NCBI GenBank assembly: GCA_035291645.1
Contig: DATDRQ010000210.1
Location: 1 to 12,693, forward strand
Length of the DNA stretch: 12,693 bases
Reading direction: 5' to 3'
From: DATDRQ01 sp035291645
GTDB taxonomy: Bacteria; Chloroflexota; Anaerolineae; Anaerolineales; UBA4823
Both the position numbers and the translations under genes were made by a program. Shown here in pieces: positions 1-7,198 of this stretch (its first letter is position 1; each line of letters opens with the position of its first letter). The notes beneath the pieces are model-generated. The model did no database searches. It saw nothing but the letters and a program-made list of their open reading frames with translations, and was not told the origin of the DNA.

Positions 1-188
1 ACCTGGCGAACACGACGCTGAACGACACGATCAGCGAGCCGGTCCTGGAGGAGAGCTTCTACTGGCGCGGCCTGGCGCGCGAAGCCCTGGGCGACGCTCC
101 AGGCGCGCTGGATGATATGCGCGAATCCGTGCGCCTCAACCCGAACTTTACCCCAGGCTGGGAACAACTCAGCCGGTTGGGTGGATAG
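1..188 (+). CDS. TPR-repeat protein, C-terminal end only
   Basis: Reading from base 3, an open frame of 61 codons runs into the TAG at 186-188, so the gene starts outside the window. The visible end holds a good tetratricopeptide-like helix pair: a YWRGLAREALGD segment followed by a DMRESVRLNPNF segment, with the Gly, Ala and Asn-Pro positions of a TPR unit, then a short GWEQLSRLGG tail. TPR units are protein-interaction scaffolds. In related bacteria such C-termini are found on several protein types, including C39-peptidase-like secreted proteins, but nothing here identifies the N-terminal domain. The stop lies 14 nt before the nuclease gene, so the two are probably co-transcribed. The TPR call is fairly safe; the overall function is unknown. 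Confidence 0.7.
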   Translation, partial: LANTTLNDTISEPVLEESFYWRGLAREALGDAPGALDDMRESVRLNPNFTPGWEQLSRLGG

Positions 189-202
189 AGGGGGATAATC
201 CT

Positions 203-1444
203 ATGCCGAGAATCTTACATTTTGCCGACGCTCACATCGACATGGCGAATTACGGTCGCCATGACCCGCACACCGGCCTGCCGATGCGGGTGATGGATTT
301 TCTCAAGTCGCTGGACACGATCGTAGACACGGCTATCCGGGAGAAGGTCGACCTGGTGTTATTTGCCGGGGATGCCTACAAAGATCGCAACCCGGCGCCC
401 ACCTTCCAACGCGAGTGGGGGCGGCGCATCATTCGCCTTTCCAAGGCCGGCATCCCAACCCTGCTGCTGGTCGGAAACCATGACCTCTCCCCGGCGCTGG
501 GCCGGGCGCACGCGGTGGAGGAGTTCGCCACCCTGGAAGTGCCGCACGTGCGCGTGATCGACCGGCCTGCCTTCCTGAGGCCCGCCGACCTGGAAGGGCT
601 TCCCCTGCAGGTGTTGGCGCTGCCCTGGGTCTCCCGCTCGGGGCTGATGGCCCACCTCGATATGAACCCGGAGTCGCTTGGACAGGTCTATGAAGCACTG
701 GAAGACCGCCTGACCGAGCTGGTGCACAACTGGCTTGATGAAGCCGATCGGGATATCCCCGTCATATTGACTGCGCATGCCTCCGTCCAGGGGGCCACGT
801 ACGGCGGAGAGCGCACCGTGATGCTGGGGAATGATCTGGTGCTGCCCGGCTCCCTGGTGCGCGACCCACGCCTGGATTACGTCGCCCTGGGTCACATCCA
901 CAAGCCGCAAAACCTGAACGAGAACGCCTACCCGCCGGTGATCTACCCTGGATCGATCGAGCGGGTCGACTTCGGAGAGATCGAAGACAATAAATTCTTC
1001 GTCGTCGCCCGGGTCGAGCGCGGCAAGACCCAGGTGGAGTGGCGCCAGCTGGAGGGCATCCGGCCTTTCATCAGTCGCTACGTCTGCCTGGATTCTCAGG
1101 AGGAGGTCGGCGTCCGGCTGCGAGCGGCCCTGCCGGCTCCCGAGCAGATGCAGGGGGCTATCGTGCGCCTGGTCGTAGAATATCCACGCGAATGGGAGAC
1201 CTCCATCGACGACCAATCCCTGCGGGAGCACTGCGCCGGGGCGTTCGAGTTCCACCTGGTGAAACGCCCACAGGCCGAGGCGCGCGTGCGTCTGCCCGGC
1301 GACCAGGCCATCGGCACCTTCACCCCCATGGAACTGCTCGACCTGTACTGGCGTGCCAGCCACACAGACGGCGATGAGGTCCAGGCGCTGAACGAGGTGG
1401 CGGCCAGAATCATCGAAGAAGTACGCCGCGAGCTGCCTGGATAG
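203..1444 (+). CDS. SbcD/Mre11-type DNA repair exonuclease (metallophosphoesterase)
   Basis: This 413-residue protein carries the five calcineurin-type metal-binding motifs of Mre11/SbcD in order: DAH (Asp9, His11), GD (Gly56-Asp57), GNHD (91-94), a lone His192 in TAHA, and GHIH (230-233). The family cleaves DNA ends and hairpins with two Mn ions, normally as a complex with the SMC-like ATPase SbcC/Rad50. Residues from about 270 form the C-terminal region expected to contact the ATPase coiled coil; there is no long extra domain. The ATG is preceded by a G-rich AGAGGGGG stretch at a workable distance. It sits between a TPR gene and a HAD phosphatase gene, all on the plus strand with short gaps. 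No sbcC lies next to it, which is unusual for this pair, so the partner must be elsewhere or the protein acts alone. Family assignment is confident; the gene name is left blank because the partner is missing. Confidence 0.92.
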   Translation: MPRILHFADAHIDMANYGRHDPHTGLPMRVMDFLKSLDTIVDTAIREKVDLVLFAGDAYKDRNPAPTFQREWGRRIIRLSKAGIPTLLLVGNHDLSPALGRAHAVEEFATLEVPHVRVIDRPAFLRPADLEGLPLQVLALPWVSRSGLMAHLDMNPESLGQVYEALEDRLTELVHNWLDEADRDIPVILTAHASVQGATYGGERTVMLGNDLVLPGSLVRDPRLDYVALGHIHKPQNLNENAYPPVIYPGSIERVDFGEIEDNKFFVVARVERGKTQVEWRQLEGIRPFISRYVCLDSQEEVGVRLRAALPAPEQMQGAIVRLVVEYPREWETSIDDQSLREHCAGAFEFHLVKRPQAEARVRLPGDQAIGTFTPMELLDLYWRASHTDGDEVQALNEVAARIIEEVRRELPG

Positions 1445-1457
1445 GAGGGAAACGTTG
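1442..1457 (+). promoter_or_regulatory. Shine-Dalgarno fixing the TTG start of the HAD gene
   Basis: The stop codon of the nuclease gene (TAG, 1442-1444) runs directly into GGAGGGA, giving AGGAGG 6-7 nt before the TTG at 1455. No ATG or GTG in this frame lies close enough, and the HAD nucleophile motif begins within ten residues, so TTG is the most likely start. Confidence 0.75.
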
Positions 1458-2150
1458 ATCAGGGGCTTGATCTTCGACTTCGACGGACTGATCCTGGATA
1501 CCGAAACGCCCGTCTTCCAATCCTGGCAGGAACTCTTCCAGGAGCAGGGCTGCCAGCTCTCCCTATCCGACTGGGCGGATGATATCGGTCGGGCCGAGGC
1601 TACTTTTGATTTTCTTGTCCACCTCGAACATCAGCTGGGCCGTCCGGTCGACCGGGAAACTTTATCCGCACCGCGCCGGGAGCGCGAGGCGCAGCTGATC
1701 GACCAGCAGCCAGTCCGGCATGGGGTGCGAGAGTACCTGGATCGCGCCCGGCAGCTGGGCCTGAAGCTGGGCGTCGCCTCCAGCTCGCCTTGCGAGTGGG
1801 TCACCGGTCACCTCTCCCGCCTGGGGCTATATGAATTCTTCGACTGCATCCGCGGCGCCGACGACGTGTTGGCGACCAAACCCGCGCCCGACCTGTACCT
1901 GGCGGTGTTGGAAGGCTTAGGCCTTCAAACAGAAGAAGCCATCGCCCTGGAAGACTCTCCCAATGGCATCACTGCAGCCAAACAAGCTGGCCTGTGTTGT
2001 GTGGCGGTTCCTAATCCTCTCACGCGCGATCTGCCCGTAGATCACGCTGACCTGCGCCTGGATTCGCTGGCGGACCTCGATCTGGACGAATTACTGTGGT
2101 TGCTGACCGGGCAGGCCGGTTGGCACTGGGATGGAGACGGAAGGTCATAA
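1455..2150 (+). CDS. HAD-superfamily hydrolase (phosphoglycolate phosphatase / beta-phosphoglucomutase-like)
   Basis: This is a 231-residue haloacid-dehalogenase-type enzyme of subfamily IA with a helical cap. Motif I is DFDGLILDTE with nucleophile Asp8 and acid/base Asp10. Motif II is the Ser109-Ser110 region in VASSS, motif III is Lys142 in ATKPAPDLY, and motif IV is Glu166-Asp167 in LEDSPNG. These enzymes move phosphoryl groups on small sugar phosphates or similar metabolites through an aspartyl-phosphate; the cap (about 17-85) sets the substrate, and I cannot name it from sequence. The start is a TTG, chosen because a near-perfect AGGAGG lies just upstream and motif I begins at residue 7. 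The ribosome site overlaps the end of the nuclease gene, leaving a 10-nt gap. The next gene's ATG follows this gene's TAA with no spacing, so translation is probably coupled. Confidence 0.9.
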   Translation: MIRGLIFDFDGLILDTETPVFQSWQELFQEQGCQLSLSDWADDIGRAEATFDFLVHLEHQLGRPVDRETLSAPRREREAQLIDQQPVRHGVREYLDRARQLGLKLGVASSSPCEWVTGHLSRLGLYEFFDCIRGADDVLATKPAPDLYLAVLEGLGLQTEEAIALEDSPNGITAAKQAGLCCVAVPNPLTRDLPVDHADLRLDSLADLDLDELLWLLTGQAGWHWDGDGRS

Positions 2151-2549
2151 ATGCCCGAGCAGGCAATAAACCTTTTCACGCGCGCCATCCTCAAGCAGAT
2201 CGGCGACCCCGATCTCAGGGAATTCGTCATGCGCTGGGATGTACTGGAATTCCTGGTGATCCGCGTTTTTCGGGCTAAAGCCGCCAGCCGGGAGGATGAG
2301 GATGAATACCGCCAGCTGCGCACCTGGCTTTCAACAAACTATTCACGCTGGCAGGCAGCTCTGACCCCTTACTGGGAGCAAGCCCGGGTAGCCGGCGAGC
2401 CTGCCAAACAAGATCCTTTCCTCTTCTTGCTGTCTGGCTCTACTTCCGGGTGGTTCGCGGGGAACTGGGCAGCCATGCAGCACCTGCCTGCCGCGCGTGA
2501 GGCCCTCAACCAGTTCCTGATCGATAGGGTAAGCCCTGAACTCTCGTGA
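2151..2549 (+). CDS. Unrecognised 132-residue, mostly helical protein
   Basis: I do not recognise the family. The ATG is the base immediately after the TAA of the HAD gene, which together with normal codon use argues for a real, translationally coupled gene. The protein looks soluble and alpha-helical. Residues 10-45 are a Leu/Val/Arg-rich helix pair, 47-58 is acidic and charged, and 60-82 is rich in Trp and Tyr. A conserved-looking FLFLLSGSTSGWFAGNW stretch (about 89-106) has small residues and aromatics, possibly a buried turn or ligand pocket. There is no signal peptide, no clear membrane segment and no Cys. It ends a plus-strand run with the nuclease and phosphatase genes, but nothing ties it to DNA repair. 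The transcript then meets the convergent STAS gene. Confidence 0.7.
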   Translation: MPEQAINLFTRAILKQIGDPDLREFVMRWDVLEFLVIRVFRAKAASREDEDEYRQLRTWLSTNYSRWQAALTPYWEQARVAGEPAKQDPFLFLLSGSTSGWFAGNWAAMQHLPAAREALNQFLIDRVSPELS

Positions 2550-2552
2550 CTA

Positions 2553-2565
2553 CCCCATAGTGGGG
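2553..2565. terminator. Short G/C hairpin between convergent genes (weak terminator candidate)
   Basis: CCCCA and TGGGG form a 5-bp stem with a TAG loop, 4 nt after the stop of the plus-strand 132-residue gene and downstream of the convergent STAS gene. No T-run follows on either strand, so at best it is a weak or factor-assisted terminator. Confidence 0.3.
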
Positions 2566-2592
2566 CGACGGTCGTGCGGCGGAGCAAACATC

Positions 2593-2640
2593 TCTATGAT
2601 ACGGCTTCCCCCGCTAAGACATCTGCCTCCGTATCATAGA
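2593..2640. repeat. Perfect 12-bp inverted repeat spanning the STAS gene stop codon
   Basis: TCTATGATACGG (2593-2604) is exactly mirrored by CCGTATCATAGA (2629-2640), with 24 nt between. The left arm contains the minus-strand TAG stop (2594-2596), and both arms encode part of the STAS C-terminus. In RNA from either strand this forms a stable stem at the junction of two convergent transcripts. There is no following T-run, so it may protect 3' ends or assist termination rather than act as a classical terminator. Confidence 0.6.
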
Positions 2641-2953
2641 CGTGGATGACTTCATTGAGCTTGGTTAGATCGAAGATCTGGCGGTAATGCTCGTTGAGAC
2701 CATAAGCGACGACGCGCTGGCTCTGGCGGTTGGCCCGGATCAAGAAGGTGACCAGCATGCCGATCCCACTGCTGTTCATATAGGCCAGGCCGCTGAAGTT
2801 CAGGACGATCACCCGGACGCCTTCTGCTTTGGTAGTGATGAGCGTCTCCATCAGGGAGCCTTCAGCCGCGGCTGTGACATCCCCGGAAATATCGACGATC
2901 ACCATCCCCTTATGAACCTTGCGAACCGTCAGAGAAAGATTGGTTCGAAACAT
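2594..2953 (-). CDS. STAS-domain anti-sigma factor antagonist
   Basis: This 119-residue protein is a single STAS domain of the SpoIIAA/RsbV type. It has the beta-rich N-terminus (VIVDISGDVTAAAEGSL, about 18-34), the VIVLNFSGLAYMNSSGIGML core (48-67) and the typical C-terminal helices. By alignment with SpoIIAA the regulatory phosphoserine is Ser61 in the NSSG loop; the usual Asp before it is Asn60. Such proteins bind an anti-sigma kinase when unphosphorylated, releasing a sigma factor or other target, and are reset by a PP2C phosphatase. The gene lies 42 nt after the SpoIIE-type phosphatase gene on the same strand, which is the obvious enzyme for Ser61-P. The ATG has a GAGGAAGGG ribosome site. 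No anti-sigma kinase or sigma factor is encoded here. Its target could instead be a cyclase or another regulator. Confidence 0.92.
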   Translation of the reverse strand: MFRTNLSLTVRKVHKGMVIVDISGDVTAAAEGSLMETLITTKAEGVRVIVLNFSGLAYMNSSGIGMLVTFLIRANRQSQRVVAYGLNEHYRQIFDLTKLNEVIHVYDTEADVLAGEAVS

Positions 2954-2995
2954 CGGGTTGCCCTTCCTCGCATCGAAGATCGGTCTATGCTATCT

Positions 2996-5671
2996 CTACC
3001 CATTCTGGGTTGGTAGTCTGTCCCCTGCCGGATTCTGTCCCTCTACTATTTTAACCGTTTCGGTTTGCCCCGCAGATTCTAGCGCGGCAGATTCTGGCAC
3101 GGCAGAATCGGCCGCGGCAGATTCTGCCGCGCTTTCCCGCTTTAGCGCGACGAGCGTGATGTCGTCCTCCTGCTCTCCTTCAGGTCCGGTGAAGGCCTTC
3201 AACTCGCTCAAGAGCCCGCTGATCAGGCCGCTGCTGTCGTGACCAAAGGTATTTAACACCGCCTCGAGCCGCTGGCCCCCGAACATCTCCCGGTTGGGAT
3301 CGTGCGCCTCGACCAGGCCATCGCTATAAAACAGGACGCACTCTTCCGGTTCCAGCACGGCTTCGCATTCCTCATACTCGATATCTTCCATCAAGCCGAG
3401 CGGCACGCCGGTGGCGTGCAGATTGAGCACTCCTTGGGCAGTCCGCCGCAGCGGCAGGTTTTGCCCGGCGTTGGCGTACACCAGATCTCCACTGTGCGGA
3501 TCGAGGATACCGTACAGGCAGGTGACGAACATGTTCGTAGTGATATCCCGCTTGACCAGGTTGTTGACCCGCTGTAGCACCTTCCCGGGAGAGACCCCCG
3601 GCTGGGCCATCGCCCGTAACAACGTGCGAGTAGTCGCCATCAGCAGAGCAGCCGGCATTCCTTTTCCGGCCACATCGCCGATAAAAAAGCCCAGTTTGCC
3701 ATCCTCGAATTCAATAAAGTCGTAGAAATCTCCACCCACGATGCGCGCCGGCTGGTAAAAGGCAGCCAGACACCAGTCTTTCAGCACCGGCAGCTCGGAA
3801 GGCAACAGGCCGAGCTGGATGCGGCGAGCCAGGTTCATCTCCTGGTGAAGGCGTTCCTTCTCCAGGGCTTCGGCCTGCTCCTTCGCAACCAGTTGGGCGA
3901 CCCGCACCGCCGGGGCAGCCTGGACCGCCAGGCGGGTGATCAACAGGCGATCGTCAGGGGAGTATTCCTGCTCACTGAGACGTGGGCCGATCGAAAGCCA
4001 ACCGATTAACTTCCCCTGGGTGATCAGAGGCACGGTGAGCTGGACGCCCGTTGACCGCAGCACCTCCGTCCCTGTAGCGCCCTGGGGCAGTTTTTCAATA
4101 TCGATGGCCCCGGAAGCATGCAGAAGGAACGGTATGAGTGCATCCTGATCAGAGATATCCGCAAATTCTGGCTGAGAACTAGCGGCCTGGGAAGGCTGCA
4201 TTTCCTGAGTCTTATGGTGGCAGAAGGCAGAACCTTCATTAAGCCAGGTGTAGATGTGGGCCGGCATGATTGACCGCCAGATCACTATCTCCAGACGTTC
4301 GATCAAGCGGTTCAGATCGACTTGATCGCGCAGGGTCTGGCTGAAGGTTTCCAGAGTCTTTGCGGTATCATATTTGCTGCGAAAGAAGCGGAGATCGATG
4401 AACACTTGCAGGTTTCTTCGCAACGGGATAAATAAGGCCACGATCACCAGCGTGCTGACTACCGCGGCGAAGTCCGAGGTCTCACCGGTAAGGATACGGA
4501 ACAGGTATTGAAATGCCAGGACGCTGGCAAAGTAGATCAACGCCAGCAGGATGGTCAGGATACCGTAAACCAGCGTGCGGTTGATCAGGTAGTCGATCTC
4601 CCACAGATGGTACCGCTGGATAGCCAGGGCAACCGACAGGAGAAACACCAGCAGCAGAGGCAGGAAGATGGCAGGGTTCCAGGGGAGCAGGAATCCAAAC
4701 AGCGGCCCGACCATCCAGGCGGCGAGCGGGACAAAGGCGATGGCGCTCCCCCATAGGACGATGCGGGTCTGCTGGCGAACGACAACGGAGGCATTATTGT
4801 GCTGCTGGTAGAGCATCACCCCCAGGAATACCAGGATACCGATCGTCGTATAGTAATAGCTGGCTTTCCAGGCAGAGATGTAGGCCCAGGGATCGGAATC
4901 CTTGTACAGGATCGAGACCCCCCAGATGGCGATCGCCAGCGACAGGCCATAGGGGAGATAACGCAGCCGGCTGCGCTTCTGGACCGGTTTCCAAACCACG
5001 GGGAAAACCATCGCCAGGCTGATCAACGCCCCGCCTTGCTGGGCGATCGCCAGGGTCCACAAGATCGGCCCGGCGTGGGTCGTAACCTGGTCGAACAGCA
5101 GGCAGCTGGCAATCGAGGCGCAGGCGCAGAAGAAGGCAAACGCCTGCCCAGGCGCAGTATGGCCGCGCAGCCGGTAGATCCACATCCCCATGACCAGAAA
5201 CGCCAGCCCAACGATGTAAGGCAGCCAGAAAAGGCGCACCACATCCCTGGAAGCAAACGGCATGGTCGCCAGGTTAGGGTACTGCTGGCGGGAGCCGTCC
5301 GGGAGGGTAGTATGCACGGTCACCGAATCGCCGGCTGCCAGCCGTTCGATAGCCGCATGGTATTCTTTTGATGTCCCGGTGTTCTCCTCACCGATCTGGA
5401 TCACCCGCTGAGGATAGGTAAGGCCGAGCATCCCGGCGTTCCAGTTGTACCCGTCTATGCTGGATACGACCAGGGTGTGCTCCACCAGAAAACCGGTGAA
5501 TGGCTTCGCGAGCCAGGAAAAGGCGGCGATCGGCGCGAACAAGAAAACCAGGACGGCTATTCCGAATACGGCCAGGATAATCAGTTTCCCAAGGGTGAGA
5601 TCTCCCAACAGCCCGGTTTTCGTATCGAGGGTCGAGGAGGCGGTCTGAGAAGTGGTGGCTCCTGAGCTCAT
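2996..5671 (-). CDS. Membrane PP2C (SpoIIE/RsbU-type) serine phosphatase with PDZ-like and GAF regions
   Basis: This 891-residue protein has five parts. TM1 is at about 29-50. An extracytoplasmic PDZ-like segment (about 58-140) follows. Some eight or nine membrane helices lie at about 146-416, including the INRTLVYG module found in several bacterial sensor proteins. A GAF-like domain covers about 440-590, leading through a short coiled coil (592-615). The SpoIIE-type PP2C domain covers 616-845. Its metal-binding acidic residues are present: GGDFYD (Asp648, Asp651), GDVAGKG (Asp666), YSDG (Asp784) and EDDIT (Asp836-Asp837). The LARRIQLGLLP linker is typical of RsbU-like enzymes, so it should be active and dephosphorylate a STAS protein, most likely the one encoded next. 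The tail after 846 is a Ser/Ala/Glu repeat. The ATG overlaps the flavoprotein stop (ATGA), with GAGGAG inside that gene, so translation is coupled. The sensed signal is unknown. Confidence 0.93.
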   Translation of the reverse strand: MSSGATTSQTASSTLDTKTGLLGDLTLGKLIILAVFGIAVLVFLFAPIAAFSWLAKPFTGFLVEHTLVVSSIDGYNWNAGMLGLTYPQRVIQIGEENTGTSKEYHAAIERLAAGDSVTVHTTLPDGSRQQYPNLATMPFASRDVVRLFWLPYIVGLAFLVMGMWIYRLRGHTAPGQAFAFFCACASIASCLLFDQVTTHAGPILWTLAIAQQGGALISLAMVFPVVWKPVQKRSRLRYLPYGLSLAIAIWGVSILYKDSDPWAYISAWKASYYYTTIGILVFLGVMLYQQHNNASVVVRQQTRIVLWGSAIAFVPLAAWMVGPLFGFLLPWNPAIFLPLLLVFLLSVALAIQRYHLWEIDYLINRTLVYGILTILLALIYFASVLAFQYLFRILTGETSDFAAVVSTLVIVALFIPLRRNLQVFIDLRFFRSKYDTAKTLETFSQTLRDQVDLNRLIERLEIVIWRSIMPAHIYTWLNEGSAFCHHKTQEMQPSQAASSQPEFADISDQDALIPFLLHASGAIDIEKLPQGATGTEVLRSTGVQLTVPLITQGKLIGWLSIGPRLSEQEYSPDDRLLITRLAVQAAPAVRVAQLVAKEQAEALEKERLHQEMNLARRIQLGLLPSELPVLKDWCLAAFYQPARIVGGDFYDFIEFEDGKLGFFIGDVAGKGMPAALLMATTRTLLRAMAQPGVSPGKVLQRVNNLVKRDITTNMFVTCLYGILDPHSGDLVYANAGQNLPLRRTAQGVLNLHATGVPLGLMEDIEYEECEAVLEPEECVLFYSDGLVEAHDPNREMFGGQRLEAVLNTFGHDSSGLISGLLSELKAFTGPEGEQEDDITLVALKRESAAESAAADSAVPESAALESAGQTETVKIVEGQNPAGDRLPTQNG
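3072..3131. repeat. Four-copy 15-bp tandem repeat in the phosphatase gene 3' end
   Basis: GCAGATTCT or a close variant recurs at 3072, 3087, 3102 and 3117, an exact 15-bp period. On the coding (minus) strand it gives pentapeptide units of the form (E/D)-S-A-x-x: ESAAA, DSAVP, ESAAL, ESAGQ. The last plus-strand unit sits in a perfect dyad: CGCGGCAGA at 3113-3121, a central T, then TCTGCCGCG at 3123-3131. A coding minisatellite, probably variable in copy number. Confidence 0.8.
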
Positions 5672-5683
5672 CCCCGCTCCTCA
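5668..5683 (-). promoter_or_regulatory. ATGA start/stop overlap with internal ribosome site (translational coupling)
   Basis: On the minus strand the flavoprotein's TGA and the phosphatase's ATG share ATGA at 5671-5668. A GAGGAG sequence, read as Glu-Glu near the flavoprotein C-terminus, lies 5 nt before the ATG. This predicts that ribosomes ending the flavoprotein restart on the phosphatase. Confidence 0.8.
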
Positions 5684-7173
5684 CGAGAACCCGGCCCGGA
5701 ATATGGGCCTGCGGGGCGATTATCCCCCGCCTCGCTGCGCTCCCACTCGGCAGCGTGCGGCTTGCCAAGCGCCCGCCACTGCGGCGTGAGCGGCATCACG
5801 CCGAGCTCGCGCACCAGCTGCCGGGCAGCCAGGCCGATGATGGCGGTGTAGGTGGGATAGGCCAGCTCCAACTCCGCCAGCTGTTCGACCCACATGTCCC
5901 CGGTCATGCTGGCGGCGACCAGCTGGATCACTTCCAGGGCCTGCTCACCCACCACGTGGGCGCCCAGGATGCGATGCGTTTCCTGGGAGACGATCAGCTT
6001 GCAGAACCCGACCGGGTGGTCGTCGATCACCGCCCGATCCAGGTCGGCATACGGGACGAGGCTGACCAGGCAGCCGGGCTCCAAAGCGCGCGCCCGCGCC
6101 TCCGTCAGTCCGACGCTCCCATATTCTGGGTCGGTAAAGCCGCCGTGGGGAACGATGTCATGCGAGTAAGGCAGGCCGACCCCAAGCACAGCATTCTCGG
6201 CAGCGACGCGGGCTTCATAACCGGCGCTCTGCACCAGCATCATCCGGCCCGTCAGGTCTCCCGCGGCAAAGATATGCGGCGAGGTCGTGCGCAGGTATTC
6301 GTCGACCACCACGTAGCCGCGCTCGCTTTCCACCCCGGCCGCCGGCAAGTTGAGCCCGTCTGCGTTTCCCGGCCAACCACTGGCCATCAAAACGTGCTCA
6401 ACGGTGATGTGCTGCGGCTCACCCTGCTGCGTGTAATGCAGCTCAAATCCCGGCGGGCTGGCTTCGATGCGCTCGACCCCGCCGATGCCCGTAATGACCT
6501 CGATGCCCTTATTGACGAAGGAATCCTCGATCACCTCGGAAACCAGGGCGTCCTCCATCGCCAGCAGGCGCGGCGAGATCTCCAACAGCCACACCTTCGA
6601 GCCGAAGGTCGCGAAGATCGAGGCCAGCTGGCTGCCGGTGGCGGCTCCGCCGATGATCGCCACCGAGCCTGGCAGTTTGGGTAACGTCCAGACATCGCTG
6701 TGGGTCAGAGCGTGCTCGCTGCCCGGAAAGGACAGGCGGCGCGCCCGGCCTCCGGCGCACAGGATAATCTTTTCTGCCTGCAAGCGCGTCCCATCTGGCA
6801 GCGCCAGGGTGTGCGCGTCCTCGAACTGGGCTGCACCCACCCGGGCGTATACCGAGACCCCGGCTTCCTGCAGGTGACTGATCAACTGTTTTTTCTCATG
6901 GATGCGGTAGACGATCTGTTGGGTACGCGCCAGCAGGCGACTGAAATCGAGGTCGAGCCCGGAAGCGGTAAATCCGTAGTCTTCAAATTGTTCGGCTTCC
7001 CGCTTCAATCGAGCGGCTCGGGCGAGCACCCGGGTTGGCACGCACCCGTCGTTGGTGCACGTCCCGCCCAGCCGGTCCCGCTCCACCAGCGCGACCTTAG
7101 CGCCCAGCTCGCTGGCGCGCAGGGCTGCCGTTACCCCGGCCGGCCCACCACCCACAACAAGCACATCGAACAT
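5668..7173 (-). CDS. FAD/NAD(P)-dependent disulfide oxidoreductase, dihydrolipoyl dehydrogenase/MerA-like
   Basis: This 501-residue flavoprotein has an N-terminal FAD-binding VVGGGPAG (6-13) and the redox-active disulfide GGTCTNDGCVP (Cys39, Cys44). The second dinucleotide site is VAIIGGAATGSQLA (171-184), and the second FAD motif is TSPHIFAAGD (297-306). A C-terminal dimerisation domain covers about 340-460. In lipoamide dehydrogenase and glutathione reductase the C-terminal active site is a His-Pro-Thr motif with a Glu; here it reads AYPTYTAIIG (438-447), so the catalytic His is Tyr and the Glu is missing. It probably uses another acceptor, such as a quinone or small disulfide, and should not be called lipoamide dehydrogenase. 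The start at 7173 is preferred over an in-frame TTG at 7320: GGAGGAG lies just before this ATG and the FAD motif starts at residue 5. Its stop overlaps the phosphatase ATG by 4 nt. Confidence 0.9.
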   Translation of the reverse strand: MFDVLVVGGGPAGVTAALRASELGAKVALVERDRLGGTCTNDGCVPTRVLARAARLKREAEQFEDYGFTASGLDLDFSRLLARTQQIVYRIHEKKQLISHLQEAGVSVYARVGAAQFEDAHTLALPDGTRLQAEKIILCAGGRARRLSFPGSEHALTHSDVWTLPKLPGSVAIIGGAATGSQLASIFATFGSKVWLLEISPRLLAMEDALVSEVIEDSFVNKGIEVITGIGGVERIEASPPGFELHYTQQGEPQHITVEHVLMASGWPGNADGLNLPAAGVESERGYVVVDEYLRTTSPHIFAAGDLTGRMMLVQSAGYEARVAAENAVLGVGLPYSHDIVPHGGFTDPEYGSVGLTEARARALEPGCLVSLVPYADLDRAVIDDHPVGFCKLIVSQETHRILGAHVVGEQALEVIQLVAASMTGDMWVEQLAELELAYPTYTAIIGLAARQLVRELGVMPLTPQWRALGKPHAAEWERSEAGDNRPAGPYSGPGSREERG

Positions 7174-7198
7174 GAACTCCTCCGATTTTTCTCCGCCC

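Noticed and set aside
359..1363. 334-codon open frame antisense to the nuclease gene
   Set aside because: Composition-driven shadow; the plus strand holds all Mre11 motifs and the antisense translation shows no recognisable domain or ribosome site.
5755..6684. 309-codon plus-strand frame over the flavoprotein gene
   Set aside because: Antisense to a gene with clear FAD, disulfide and NAD motifs; no domain seen in the antisense product.
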